From: Anoxybacterium sp963668245
GTDB taxonomy: Bacteria > Bacillota > Clostridia > Peptostreptococcales > Anaerovoracaceae
Assembly (NCBI GenBank): GCA_963668245.2
Contig: OY764195.2
Location: 496,001-560,000 of the forward strand
Direction: 5' to 3'
Length of the DNA stretch: 64,000 bases
Below are positions 52,720-62,091 of this stretch, piece by piece (position 1 is the stretch's first letter; each line of letters begins with the position of its first letter). The notes under the pieces were generated by a model. It made no database searches. It was not told where the DNA came from and worked only from the letters and a program-made list of their open reading frames with translations. A program made the translations under genes and the position numbers.

Positions 52720-53595
52720 TTATTTTGATAAATCATTTGGTGCAAGATTGCCATCTGGATTTCTTATCAAATCAAGATAAGTATCGGCCCTTCGTTCCTC
52801 TAAAAAATTGTAATATTCTGTTCGCAACTCCATAGAAAAGTTGAAATCCAATTCTGCCGAAATAAAACCTTCCTCTTCTGGCAACAGTTCTTCTATGGCT
52901 TCTCCTGTCGGGCTGATGATGTTGCTCCTCCCGAAAAACACCTTGGTTTGGTCCATTCCAACACGATTCGCGGAGATTAAGTACATACAATTTTCTAACG
53001 CACGGGCTCTTGTGAAAAAGTCCCAATCTTTTTGATTTTTTGTATCAATACTAGAGATATATATTTTCTCCCAATTGGCTGGCACTACAAAAACTTCTGC
53101 TCCCTTTAACGCCATGATTCTTGCCGCTTCAGGGAAAGAAACGTCCCGACTAATCAAGATTCCGATTTTGCCAATTGCCGTTTGAAAGACAGGATAGTCA
53201 TCTCCCGCTCGGAAACACTCTTTCTCCTTTAAAGATAAATGTGTTTTTCGATAAATTCCTACGACTTTTCCTAATTCATCAATTAGAACAGCCGAATTAT
53301 AGAGGCATTCTTGTTCTTCATCCTTCTCAGGGAATCCATACACAACATGTACTCCATATTCTTTTGCTAAAGTTCCAACCCTTCTAATGCTTTCGCTTTC
53401 TGATGGCACTTCCGCCAGGTCAGCAAAATCTTTGCTACATTCATACCCAGATGTAGCCAAAGCCGGAAACACAATTAAATTTGTCTGGGGGTTATGTTTC
53501 ATGGTCTTTTCAATAAGCCCGCACATCGTTTCGATGTTCTTTTGAAAGGATCTTAATTCAGGCTGCATTTGTACACAGGTGACATTAATTTTCAA
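52720..53595 (-). CDS. Carbon-nitrogen hydrolase (nitrilase superfamily) 2
   Basis: This is about 291 residues from a TTG at 53595, which aligns with the TTG start of the paralogue at 49035 (both continue KINVTCVQM) and has GAGGAG upstream; an ATG at 53622 lacks a ribosome site. Triad positions: VFPALATSGYE where the paralogue has FPELITSGYE, so the first catalytic Glu is replaced by Ala in this motif; KTHLSLKE (Lys); and GILISRDVSFPEA, where the paralogue has LICWDTAFPE, so the Cys position reads Ser. Two of three catalytic residues appear changed, so this copy may be inactive. Confidence 0.8.
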   Translation of the reverse strand: MKINVTCVQMQPELRSFQKNIETMCGLIEKTMKHNPQTNLIVFPALATSGYECSKDFADLAEVPSESESIRRVGTLAKEYGVHVVYGFPEKDEEQECLYNSAVLIDELGKVVGIYRKTHLSLKEKECFRAGDDYPVFQTAIGKIGILISRDVSFPEAARIMALKGAEVFVVPANWEKIYISSIDTKNQKDWDFFTRARALENCMYLISANRVGMDQTKVFFGRSNIISPTGEAIEELLPEEEGFISAELDFNFSMELRTEYYNFLEERRADTYLDLIRNPDGNLAPNDLSK

Positions 53596-53718
53596 GCCAT
53601 TCAACTCCTCTTTTTTACCCATATGTTCTCAATAAAAAACGTTAACCAACAACCCTCATCCTACCACAAGGTTGCTTTCATGTCAATCAATTGAAGCTAC
53701 GCGAAAAAAGGTGCAATC

Positions 53719-54378
53719 TCAATAATTTGAAGGATAAAAGAAATTTTTTACTCTTTCATATGTGCTCTCATCCCCAACAAAATACACAACATCTTGATCA
53801 CAAAACATTGCATAAGGCCCCGGAGACAGGAACATCTCGTCGCCTCTTTTGATTGCAATAATTGTCGCCGCAGTATTATGCCAAAAATTTACTTCTGATG
53901 CTGTCTTATTGAGCATTGGCGTTTTCTTTTCAATTTGAATCTCAAATGGAACAAAAGGATTGATACTGCGGAGATGTTCAATTCGTTCCACAAGACCAAT
54001 CACTTTTTCTTTAATTTTCTGACTCTCCTCAATCTGCTTATCTGCAGCATCTATGATACTGGATTTCAAATCATGCAATGTCTGTATTCCTTGAAACTGC
54101 TGAATAAATTTGACGGCATTTTCATAGGATTGGATGACAACACCGCTTCCCTTGCTCACAAGCACAATGTCCATATCCGAAAGCATATTAATTGCCCGCC
54201 TTGCTGTTTCTGAAGAAACCCCATACTGACTTGACAGGTTGGAACGGGTATAGACTTTATCACCAATTTTGTAATGCTGATTGACGATTTTAGCTGCCAA
54301 ATCAACCGCAATCTGCTGGTATTTTGGCGTAGCAAGCTTCACATTGTCTTCCATTTTTTTCTTATCTATCCTTTTCAT
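53719..54378 (-). CDS. GntR/RCK_C regulator, BusR-like (predicted c-di-AMP sensor)
   Basis: The 219-residue protein has a GntR winged helix (residues about 18-80, YTRSNLSSQYGVSSETARRA), a coiled coil (about 85-135) and a C-terminal RCK_C/TrkA_C domain (ATIIAIKRGDEMFLSPGPYA onward). This order and size are those of BusR, the lactic-acid-bacterial repressor that binds c-di-AMP through RCK_C and controls osmolyte uptake. It lies between tex and the symporter cluster. Control of the symporter promoters is inferred. Confidence 0.8.
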   Translation of the reverse strand: MKRIDKKKMEDNVKLATPKYQQIAVDLAAKIVNQHYKIGDKVYTRSNLSSQYGVSSETARRAINMLSDMDIVLVSKGSGVVIQSYENAVKFIQQFQGIQTLHDLKSSIIDAADKQIEESQKIKEKVIGLVERIEHLRSINPFVPFEIQIEKKTPMLNKTASEVNFWHNTAATIIAIKRGDEMFLSPGPYAMFCDQDVVYFVGDESTYERVKNFFYPSNY

Positions 54379-54384
54379 CCATTC

Positions 54385-56637
54385 TTAAAATTTCATAGTC
54401 AATGCTACTTTTTGTTTGTCATAGTCAATGCTTAAGATTTTAACTTTCACCGTATCTCCAACACTAACAGCATCCATTGGATGCTTCACAAATTTATCGC
54501 TGATTTGAGAAACGTGGACAAGTCCATCATTTTTTACACCGATATCTACAAAAGCACCAAAGTCCACTACGTTTCTTACGGTACCCGATAGTTCCATATC
54601 GACTTTTAAGTCATCAAAAGAAAGAACATCATTACGGAAAACAACAGCAGGTGCATCTTCTCTCGGATCTCTTGCTGGTTTTTTTATTTCTCCAATGATG
54701 TCTGTAAGAGTCATAGCTCCAATGCCAATATCCTCTGCCATTTTTTCAATGCTCTTGGGAAGGTTCTTTCCTTTTGTTTCTTCTGTCGGCAGTAACGCTG
54801 CCAATGCAGCCAAACCACTTGCAGATATTTTTTTCTGCTTTGATTCCACAGGATACATACTCAGTATTTTCTCTTCAATCTGAGCAGCACTACCTTTTCC
54901 AATTTCCGATTTATCAATACCTAGGTTTTTTAGCATCAGCTCAACTGCTCCATAGGATTCCGGATGGACAGAAGTTCCATCTAGCGGATTTTTCCCATCG
55001 GATATCCTCATAAATCCTGCGCACTGGTTATATGTCTTTTCTCCTAGTTTTGCAACCTTTTTCAGTTCTTTTCTATCCTTGAAGCTTCCGTTTTCTTCTC
55101 GATATGCAACAATATTTTTTGCAATTCCGCCATTAATTCCTGCAATATAGGAAAGCAGGGAAGGAGATGCAGTATTGAGATCCACACCGACTCTATTGAC
55201 ACAGTCTTCCACTACATTGGTTAACGCACTATCCAAAAGACCTTGATTGATATCATGCTGATATTGTCCAACTCCAATATGCTTTGGCGAAATCTTGACA
55301 AGCTCAGCCAAAGGGTCTTGCAATCTTCTCCCGATAGACATAGCACCTCTTGTGGTTACGTCCAAATCTGGATACTCTTCCGTTGCAACCTTTGAAGCAG
55401 AATATACGGAGGCACCCGCCTCATTTACTATAGTATAGTTAACGTTTAGTTCATATTTTTTAATAAAGTTTGCAATAATCCCTTCCGTTTCTCTCGATGC
55501 GGTTCCATTTCCGATTACAATAACATTGGAGCCAAACTTTTCAATCAGTTTGAGTAAAGTTTTTTCCGTTCCAACAATGTCGTTTTTCGGTTCTGTCGGA
55601 TAGATTGTTGTATATGCCAATAGCTTTCCTGTCTCGTTTAATACAGCAACTTTACATCCCGTACGGTATCCAGGATCAATACTAATAATCTTTGCATTTT
55701 TTACTGGTGGAACCATCAGAAGCTTTTCTGTATTTTTTGCAAAAACCTTCACGGCTTCTTTTTCGGCACGTTCTGTCAATACATTGCGCATTTCTCTCTC
55801 GATAGAAGGAGCCATTAATCGCTTATACGCATCCTCTATCACACGCTCTAAGGTTTCTTCTCCAACAAATTTTTTGTTTTTTATCACTGCATCTTTCAAA
55901 TCCTGATGAATCTCGGCAACTGGAGCAGAAACTTTTACCTTTAACTTCTTCTCTTTTTCGCCTCGGTTGATTGCGAGTACACGATGATCAGGAATTTTTG
56001 CAACTCCTTCAGAAAAATCATAATACAGATCGTAAACTGTGCTCTCAGCAGGATCAGCAGCTTCTGATGTCACGAGACCGGCACGATAGGTTCGTTCTCT
56101 TACCATAGCCGTAAGTTCTGGATCATCTGCAATCATTTCTGCAATGATATCCATGGCTCCTTGCAGTGCTTCACTGCTATCCTTTACTCCTAGTTCTTCA
56201 TTTACAAATGGTTCTGCTAACTGTTCTAGTGTTCCTGTCTCTAAATCTTGATTCCATAGTTGGATTGCTAACGGCTCAAGACCTTTTTCTTTCGCCTTTG
56301 ATGCCCGGGTAGCTTTCTTTTGTTTGAATGGTTTATATAGGTCTTCTAAACGCTGAAGCACCTCTGATTGTAGGATTTGTTCTTTCAGTTCTTCTGTTAA
56401 TTTTCCCTGATCTTGAATAATGCGAATTACTTCTTCTTTTCTTTGATCTAAATTTCTAAGATAAAGAAGTCTTTCATCAAGCTCTCTTAAGATTACATCG
56501 GAAAGAGCACCTGTAACTTCCTTTCTGTACCTTGCAATAAATGGAATCGTATTGCCATCATCAATGAGCTTAACCGTGTTCTCAACTTGAGATACTTTAA
56601 GATTAAATTCCTGTGCTAATTTTTCTATTATACTCAT
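54385..56637 (-). CDS. tex: Tex, S1-domain RNA-binding transcription factor
   Basis: The 750-residue protein has the full Tex layout: N-terminal helical domain (EFNLKVSQVENTVKLIDDG), YqgF/RNase H-like fold (IISIDPGYRTGCKVAVLNE), helix-hairpin-helix region (NTASPSLLSYIAGINGGIAKN) and C-terminal S1 domain (MELSGTVRNVVDFGAFVDIG). Tex binds nucleic acid and influences transcription and stress tolerance. The BusR-like gene starts 6 bp after it, so they are likely cotranscribed. Confidence 0.95.
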   Translation of the reverse strand: MSIIEKLAQEFNLKVSQVENTVKLIDDGNTIPFIARYRKEVTGALSDVILRELDERLLYLRNLDQRKEEVIRIIQDQGKLTEELKEQILQSEVLQRLEDLYKPFKQKKATRASKAKEKGLEPLAIQLWNQDLETGTLEQLAEPFVNEELGVKDSSEALQGAMDIIAEMIADDPELTAMVRERTYRAGLVTSEAADPAESTVYDLYYDFSEGVAKIPDHRVLAINRGEKEKKLKVKVSAPVAEIHQDLKDAVIKNKKFVGEETLERVIEDAYKRLMAPSIEREMRNVLTERAEKEAVKVFAKNTEKLLMVPPVKNAKIISIDPGYRTGCKVAVLNETGKLLAYTTIYPTEPKNDIVGTEKTLLKLIEKFGSNVIVIGNGTASRETEGIIANFIKKYELNVNYTIVNEAGASVYSASKVATEEYPDLDVTTRGAMSIGRRLQDPLAELVKISPKHIGVGQYQHDINQGLLDSALTNVVEDCVNRVGVDLNTASPSLLSYIAGINGGIAKNIVAYREENGSFKDRKELKKVAKLGEKTYNQCAGFMRISDGKNPLDGTSVHPESYGAVELMLKNLGIDKSEIGKGSAAQIEEKILSMYPVESKQKKISASGLAALAALLPTEETKGKNLPKSIEKMAEDIGIGAMTLTDIIGEIKKPARDPREDAPAVVFRNDVLSFDDLKVDMELSGTVRNVVDFGAFVDIGVKNDGLVHVSQISDKFVKHPMDAVSVGDTVKVKILSIDYDKQKVALTMKF

Positions 56638-56646
56638 AAGGACTCC

Positions 56647-57754
56647 TTATTCTTCCTCTTTCATTTTTAATTTTTCGTTGATTAAATAGTCCAGTTCTCC
56701 ATCCATTACCGCATGGACATTGCCAACCTCTGCATTGGTTCGATGGTCTTTTACCAGTGAGTATGGGTGGAATACATAAGAACGAATTTGGCTACCCCAA
56801 GTAATTTGACTGTAATCGCCTTTTAGTTCATCCAAGTTTGCCTTGTGTTCTTGTTGCGCCAATTCCATCAGCCTAGCCATTAATATTTTCATTGCGGTTT
56901 CCTTATTTTGATGTTGAGATCGCTCATTTTGACATGAAACCACAATATTGGTAGGAATATGTGTGATTCGAATTGCAGAATCCGTTTTATTAACATGCTG
57001 CCCACCTGCACCACTAGAGCGAAATGTATCAACTCTCAAATCATCTGGGTTGATATTCACCGTGATATTATCATCCATCTCTGGAATCACATCTAATGAC
57101 GAGAACGAGGTATGCCTTCTTCCAGAAGAATCATACGGCGAAATCCGAACGACGCGATGCACTCCTTTTTCATTTTTCAAATACCCATACGCGTTTTCAC
57201 CTTCCACTAGCAAGGTCGCACTTTTGATACCCCCTTCTGTTGCATTTTGGTAATCCAACATCTTAACCCGGTATCCCTTGGCTTCGGCCCATCTTGTGTA
57301 CATGCGAAGCAGCATCTCAGCCCAATCCTGAGCATCTGTTCCTCCAGAACCGGCATGTACAGAGATGATTGCATTATTACTATCATATTCTCCCTTTAAA
57401 AGAGTCTTTATCCTCAAGTCTTCTGCTCGTTGATTGAAGATTTCATAAGCTTCTTGAATTTCAGCCACCATGGATTGATCATTTTCTTCTTGTGCCAGCT
57501 CAATGAGTACCTCAATGTCTTCAAATTCTTTTTGCAGACTTTCATATCCCCCGATTTTTGCCTCTACACTTTTTTTCTCTTTTAGTAGTTTTTGCGCCTG
57601 CTCATGATCGTCCCAAAAACCATCGGTCTCTGTTTCATGATTGATTTTTTTCAGTCGCGATCTTAACTTAGCGACGTCAAAGAGACTCACCCAATTCTTT
57701 AAGATTTTGTGCTTTTTCGGTCAGTTCGTATTTGATCTGATCCAATTCAACCAT
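56647..57754 (-). CDS. prfB: Peptide chain release factor 2 (programmed +1 frameshift)
   Basis: The real start is the ATG at 57754. Codons 1-25 end in CTT followed by in-frame TGA (57679-57677) and C, the classic RF2 shift site, with an SD-like GGGTGAG three bases before CTT. A +1 shift continues into the long frame and gives about 368 residues, the normal RF2 length. RSSGAGGQHVNKTDSAIRIT holds the GGQ motif. The stop-codon recognition tripeptide reads SPY where RF2 usually has SPF. The shift lets RF2 limit its own synthesis at UGA. Confidence 0.95.
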
Positions 57755-57786
57755 TTTCTCAACTCCTTTATGTTTTTATAGCTAAA

Positions 57787-60543
57787 TTATTCTACTTCAT
57801 TTTTACCGCAGCATTTTTTATATTTTTTCCCACTTCCGCAAGGGCACAAATCATTTCTACCAACAGTCTCCCCTTTGCGCACTGTTTCTTGTTTTCTTTC
57901 TCTTTCTGGAACTTTTGTTGCGGCCGGAACATTTTCCGAAGTACCTGATGAGGCGTTGGCATCTTGGTATTCCGCTTTCATTCCTTCCCCTCCACCAATC
58001 ACTTGTTTTCGGGCAGTATCCGTCTGAACAGTTACATTGAAGCAGAATTTCACGGTATCTTCTTTGATATTTTTAATCATTAGGTCAAACATATCAAATC
58101 CTTCTGCCGCATATGCTCTGGCTGGGTCTTGCTGTCCTAGCGCTCTTAGTCCAATTCCGCTTCGAAGCTGATCCATAGCATCAATGTGATCCATCCATTT
58201 GTTATCAACAACTCTGATGAGAATCATACGCTCTAACTCGCGCATTCTAGATGCTCCAATTTCTTCTTCCTTCATTTGATATGCCTCTTCTAGGCGTGCC
58301 ATGGAATCCTCTCTCAGTGTATCTTTATTTAGATTTTGAATATCATGTTCATTATAATCGTACCCTCTGAATGTACTGCATATCTTTTTCATAGAATTTT
58401 CTAAGCCTTGAAGATCCCATTCTTCTGCATACTTTGATGAAGCTGTACTAAAGTCTATGTTCTCATCCATTAATTCTTCTGCCATGGATAGCACATGGTT
58501 TTTCAAATCTTCACCATGCAAAACTCTACGACGTTCATTATAGATGATTTCTCTTTGTTTATTCATCACATCATCATACTGCAATACATATTTTCTGATA
58601 CCAAAATTTCTGCCTTCCACTTTTTTCTGAGCATTTTCAATGGATTTTGTCAGCATTCCAGCTTCAATCGGTTCATCTTCATCCATACCCAATTTTCCTA
58701 CGATTCCTTGGATTCGTTCGCCACCAAAAAGTCTCATCAATTCATCTTCTAGTGAAATATAAAATTGGGTAGTACCTGGGTCTCCTTGACGTCCTGCACG
58801 TCCTCTCAGCTGATTATCGATACGTCTGGATTCATGGCGTTCTGTACCAATAATATATAGACCACCTAATTCTTTTACTTTTTTCTGTTCTTCCGAACGT
58901 TCTTCTTTATATTGGGCATGGAGCTTATGATAGGTTTCTCTTGCTTCAATCAATTCAGAATCATCTAGCGTAATAAAACTAGATGCGTAAGAAATAGCAC
59001 TTTCTTCATATCCTAGTCTTCTCATTTCTCGTTTTGCTTCAAAATCAGGATTTCCACCTAAAATAATATCCGTTCCTCTACCCGCCATATTGGTTGCGAT
59101 GGTTACCGCTCCAAGGCGCCCAGCTTCCGCTACGATTTCTGCTTCCTTTTCATGTTGTTTTGCATTTAATACGTTGTGTTTTACGCCGCGTCGTTTTAAA
59201 TGCTCACTGATTCGTTCTGAATGCTCTATCGAAATTGTACCAACCAAAACGGGCTGTCCAGTTTGGTAAAGTATATCAATCTGATCCGCAATCGCTTTAT
59301 ATTTTCCTTTTTCAGTTGCATAGATAGAATCCTCTTTATCTAGTCTAGCAATCGGCCGATTGGTAGGAATCTCAACCACATCCATATTGTAGATATCTCT
59401 AAATTCCTGTTCTTCTGTCCTTGCTGTACCAGTCATACCGCCAAGTTTTTGATACATTCTAAAATAGTTTTGTAGTGTAATGGTCGCTAATGTCTTTGAC
59501 TCTTGTCTTACCTTGAGACCTTCTTTTGCTTCAATGGCTTGATGCAATCCATCACTATATCTTCTTCCAAACATCAAACGCCCAGTAAATTCATCAACAA
59601 TGACGATTTCTTCATCTTTTACAATATAATCTACGTCCAGTCTCATCAGGTTTCTTGCTTTCAATGCCTGCTGGACATGATGGTTTATTTCCATATTTTC
59701 TGGATCCGAAAAGTTTTCAATTTTAAAGAATGCTTCACATTTTGCAACGCCCTCTTCGGTCAATGCTACGGTGCGATCTTTTTCTTCCATCGTGAATTCC
59801 TCGTCAATACGGAAGGTTTTCACAAATTTATCTGCAATCTGATAAAGGTCTGTAGATTTTTCTCCCTGACCTGAAATTATCAGAGGAGTACGTGCCTCAT
59901 CAATTAGTATGCTATCCACTTCATCTACGATAGCAAAGTTTAATTCTCGCTGGGTCATATCTTCTTTATAAATGACCATATTGTCGCGAAGGTAATCAAA
60001 CCCAAATTCATTGTTTGTTCCATATGTAATATCAGCCTGATATGCTGCTTTTCTTACTTCGTTTGTAATCCCATGAATTACACATCCAACAGTAAGCCCT
60101 AGATAGGAATATAACTTACCCATCCATTCCATATCTCTTTTTGCCAAGTAGTCATTGACTGTAATTACATGAACGCCCTTCCCCTCTAGCGCATTCAAAT
60201 AAACTGGCAGTGTAGCTACTAACGTCTTTCCTTCACCTGTTTTCATCTCCGAAATGCGGCCTTGGTGAAGTACAACGCCACCAATTAACTGGACGCGGAA
60301 ATGTTTCATACCAAGACTTCGGTAAGAAGCTTCTCTGCAGACAGCATAAGCTTCTGGCAATAGGTCGTCTAACGTTTCTCCTGCTTGAATTCTATCTTTG
60401 AATTCTTGTGTCTTTCCTTTTAATTCCTCTTCCGTCAGATTCTGCATTTGACTATCCAAAGCTTCTATTTTATCTACAATTTTTTCTACCTTTTTTACTT
60501 CTTTGACATTTAAATCTCCGAATATTTTTTCCATCAATCCCAT
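57787..60543 (-). CDS. secA: SecA, preprotein translocase ATPase
   Basis: The 918-residue protein has all SecA parts: Walker A MKTGEGKTLVATLP, DEVDSILIDEA (Walker B), the cross-linking domain, NMAGRGTDIILGG, QLRGRAGRQGDPG and the C-terminal SEC-C zinc motif CPCGSGKKYKKCCG. It drives secretion through SecYEG. The prfB start lies 33 bp downstream of its stop, the usual secA-prfB order of Bacillota. Confidence 0.97.
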   Translation of the reverse strand: MGLMEKIFGDLNVKEVKKVEKIVDKIEALDSQMQNLTEEELKGKTQEFKDRIQAGETLDDLLPEAYAVCREASYRSLGMKHFRVQLIGGVVLHQGRISEMKTGEGKTLVATLPVYLNALEGKGVHVITVNDYLAKRDMEWMGKLYSYLGLTVGCVIHGITNEVRKAAYQADITYGTNNEFGFDYLRDNMVIYKEDMTQRELNFAIVDEVDSILIDEARTPLIISGQGEKSTDLYQIADKFVKTFRIDEEFTMEEKDRTVALTEEGVAKCEAFFKIENFSDPENMEINHHVQQALKARNLMRLDVDYIVKDEEIVIVDEFTGRLMFGRRYSDGLHQAIEAKEGLKVRQESKTLATITLQNYFRMYQKLGGMTGTARTEEQEFRDIYNMDVVEIPTNRPIARLDKEDSIYATEKGKYKAIADQIDILYQTGQPVLVGTISIEHSERISEHLKRRGVKHNVLNAKQHEKEAEIVAEAGRLGAVTIATNMAGRGTDIILGGNPDFEAKREMRRLGYEESAISYASSFITLDDSELIEARETYHKLHAQYKEERSEEQKKVKELGGLYIIGTERHESRRIDNQLRGRAGRQGDPGTTQFYISLEDELMRLFGGERIQGIVGKLGMDEDEPIEAGMLTKSIENAQKKVEGRNFGIRKYVLQYDDVMNKQREIIYNERRRVLHGEDLKNHVLSMAEELMDENIDFSTASSKYAEEWDLQGLENSMKKICSTFRGYDYNEHDIQNLNKDTLREDSMARLEEAYQMKEEEIGASRMRELERMILIRVVDNKWMDHIDAMDQLRSGIGLRALGQQDPARAYAAEGFDMFDLMIKNIKEDTVKFCFNVTVQTDTARKQVIGGGEGMKAEYQDANASSGTSENVPAATKVPERERKQETVRKGETVGRNDLCPCGSGKKYKKCCGKNEVE

Positions 60544-60665
60544 CTTGGCTGATCCCTTCTTTCTTTTATCTTTTTATAATAAATGATAGTACCCTTCACA
60601 CCTTTGTTTCTCGTGATACTGCATTCTTTCAGAACTCTAATTATACCACATATACAAAAAAAAAA

Positions 60666-60692
60666 TCAAAAAGGGCAAATTGCCCTTTTTGA
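60666..60692. terminator. Terminator after aspartate kinase
   Basis: Perfect inverted repeat TCAAAAAGGGCAA / TTGCCCTTTTTGA with one central base, T-rich on both sides. It closes the metK-aspartate kinase unit on the minus strand. Confidence 0.85.
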
Positions 60693-60720
60693 TTGTTTTT
60701 TTTATGAAACCAATTGATGA

Positions 60721-62034
60721 TTACTCAACAAATGAATTGTAGATCGCTTTGATAGCAGTCTCAAAATCTTTGTTTTCCACACCAACGATAATGTTCATTT
60801 CACTAGATCCTTGGTCAATCATTCTTATGTTGATACCTGCATCAGACAAAGCACCAAAGAGTTTTGCAGATACGCCACGTCTCTTTGCCATACCACTACC
60901 AACAGTAGCAATCAAGGACATGTTTTCATATACATCAACATTGTCTGGTTGAAGCTTTCTTTGGATTTCTTCAAGGATTTCATCCAATTTGCCATCTAGC
61001 TTTTTATCAGAAACTACAACCGACATAGTGTCAATACCACTAGGGAGATGTTCTAGAGGCACCTCATAATCATCTAAAATTTCAAGCAGCTTTCTCACAA
61101 ATCCTTTTTCAGAATTCATCATGTTCTTATAGATTGCAATTACCGTGAAATCTTTATGCCCCGCGATACCTGTAATGATGGTATCATCTTTTGCTGCAGC
61201 TTCTGCCGTAATGGTTGTGCCAGGATCCTCTGGTTCGTTTGTATTACGGATATTGATTGGAATCTCAGCCGCTCTTGCAGGATAAATGGCGTCCTCATGC
61301 AGCACGGATGCTCCCATGTAAGATAGTTCTCTCAGTTCTTTATAAGATAGCGTACTGATTGGTTTTGGATCGTTTACAATCCTTGGGTCTGCCATCAGAA
61401 ATCCAGAAACATCGGTCCAGTTTTCATAAACATCGGCCTGAACCGCTCTTGCGACCAGTGCACCTGTAATGTCAGAACCACCTCGAGAGAACGTTCTGAT
61501 TTTTCCATCAGGATATGATCCGTAAAATCCTGGGATGACAGCTCGATCATGTTTTAGGAGTTCTGCCCCAAGGGCTTCATTTGTTTTGTCATTTAAGAAT
61601 CTGCCCCTTGCATCAAATTGCACAAGTCCTGCAGTATCAATAAAATCATACCCTAGATACGCTGCCACAATCAAAGCATTCAGATATTCACCTCGGCTGG
61701 CAATGTAATCCTCAGATGCTCCCGACTGCAAAGTCTGATTGATAATATCAAACTGCTTTTGAAGTTCTACATTGACGCCAAGATTCAGTTCAATGGCTCG
61801 ATATCGGTCACAGATTACTTGAAAAACCTGATCATAAGGCACGTTATGATCAATATGTGTCTTACAAAGGTATAGTAAGTCTGTAATTTTATTATCTTCA
61901 CTAAAGCGTTTCCCCGGTGCGGAAACCACTACATATTTTCGGTCAGGATCTGCTTCTACAATATTCTTGACCTTTCCCATCTGTATGGCGTCAGAGACAG
62001 AGGATCCTCCGAACTTTGCCACCTTAATTCCCAT
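60721..62034 (-). CDS. Aspartate kinase
   Basis: The protein is about 437 residues from the ATG at 62034 (MGIKVAKFGGSSVSD, AGGA upstream); the longer ORF adds 16 unrelated residues. The kinase domain has KVAKFGGSSVSD, VVSAPGKRFSEDNK and FSRGGSDITGA; two C-terminal ACT domains follow. It makes aspartyl phosphate, the first step to lysine, threonine and methionine. It resembles the YclM/ThrD-type kinases of Bacillus. It lies 57 bp after metK with no terminator between, so S-box control may reach it. Confidence 0.93.
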   Translation of the reverse strand: MGIKVAKFGGSSVSDAIQMGKVKNIVEADPDRKYVVVSAPGKRFSEDNKITDLLYLCKTHIDHNVPYDQVFQVICDRYRAIELNLGVNVELQKQFDIINQTLQSGASEDYIASRGEYLNALIVAAYLGYDFIDTAGLVQFDARGRFLNDKTNEALGAELLKHDRAVIPGFYGSYPDGKIRTFSRGGSDITGALVARAVQADVYENWTDVSGFLMADPRIVNDPKPISTLSYKELRELSYMGASVLHEDAIYPARAAEIPINIRNTNEPEDPGTTITAEAAAKDDTIITGIAGHKDFTVIAIYKNMMNSEKGFVRKLLEILDDYEVPLEHLPSGIDTMSVVVSDKKLDGKLDEILEEIQRKLQPDNVDVYENMSLIATVGSGMAKRRGVSAKLFGALSDAGINIRMIDQGSSEMNIIVGVENKDFETAIKAIYNSFVE

Positions 62035-62091
62035 TTGTATCATTCCTTTCCAGACTGTAACGTTTCGATCAGTCATTAACATAATATTTTA

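Noticed and set aside
56647..57690. prfB starting at the GTG at 57690
   Set aside because: The GTG lies within the frameshift site; the 25 upstream codons, the CTT TGA C slip site and normal length show the true start at 57754.
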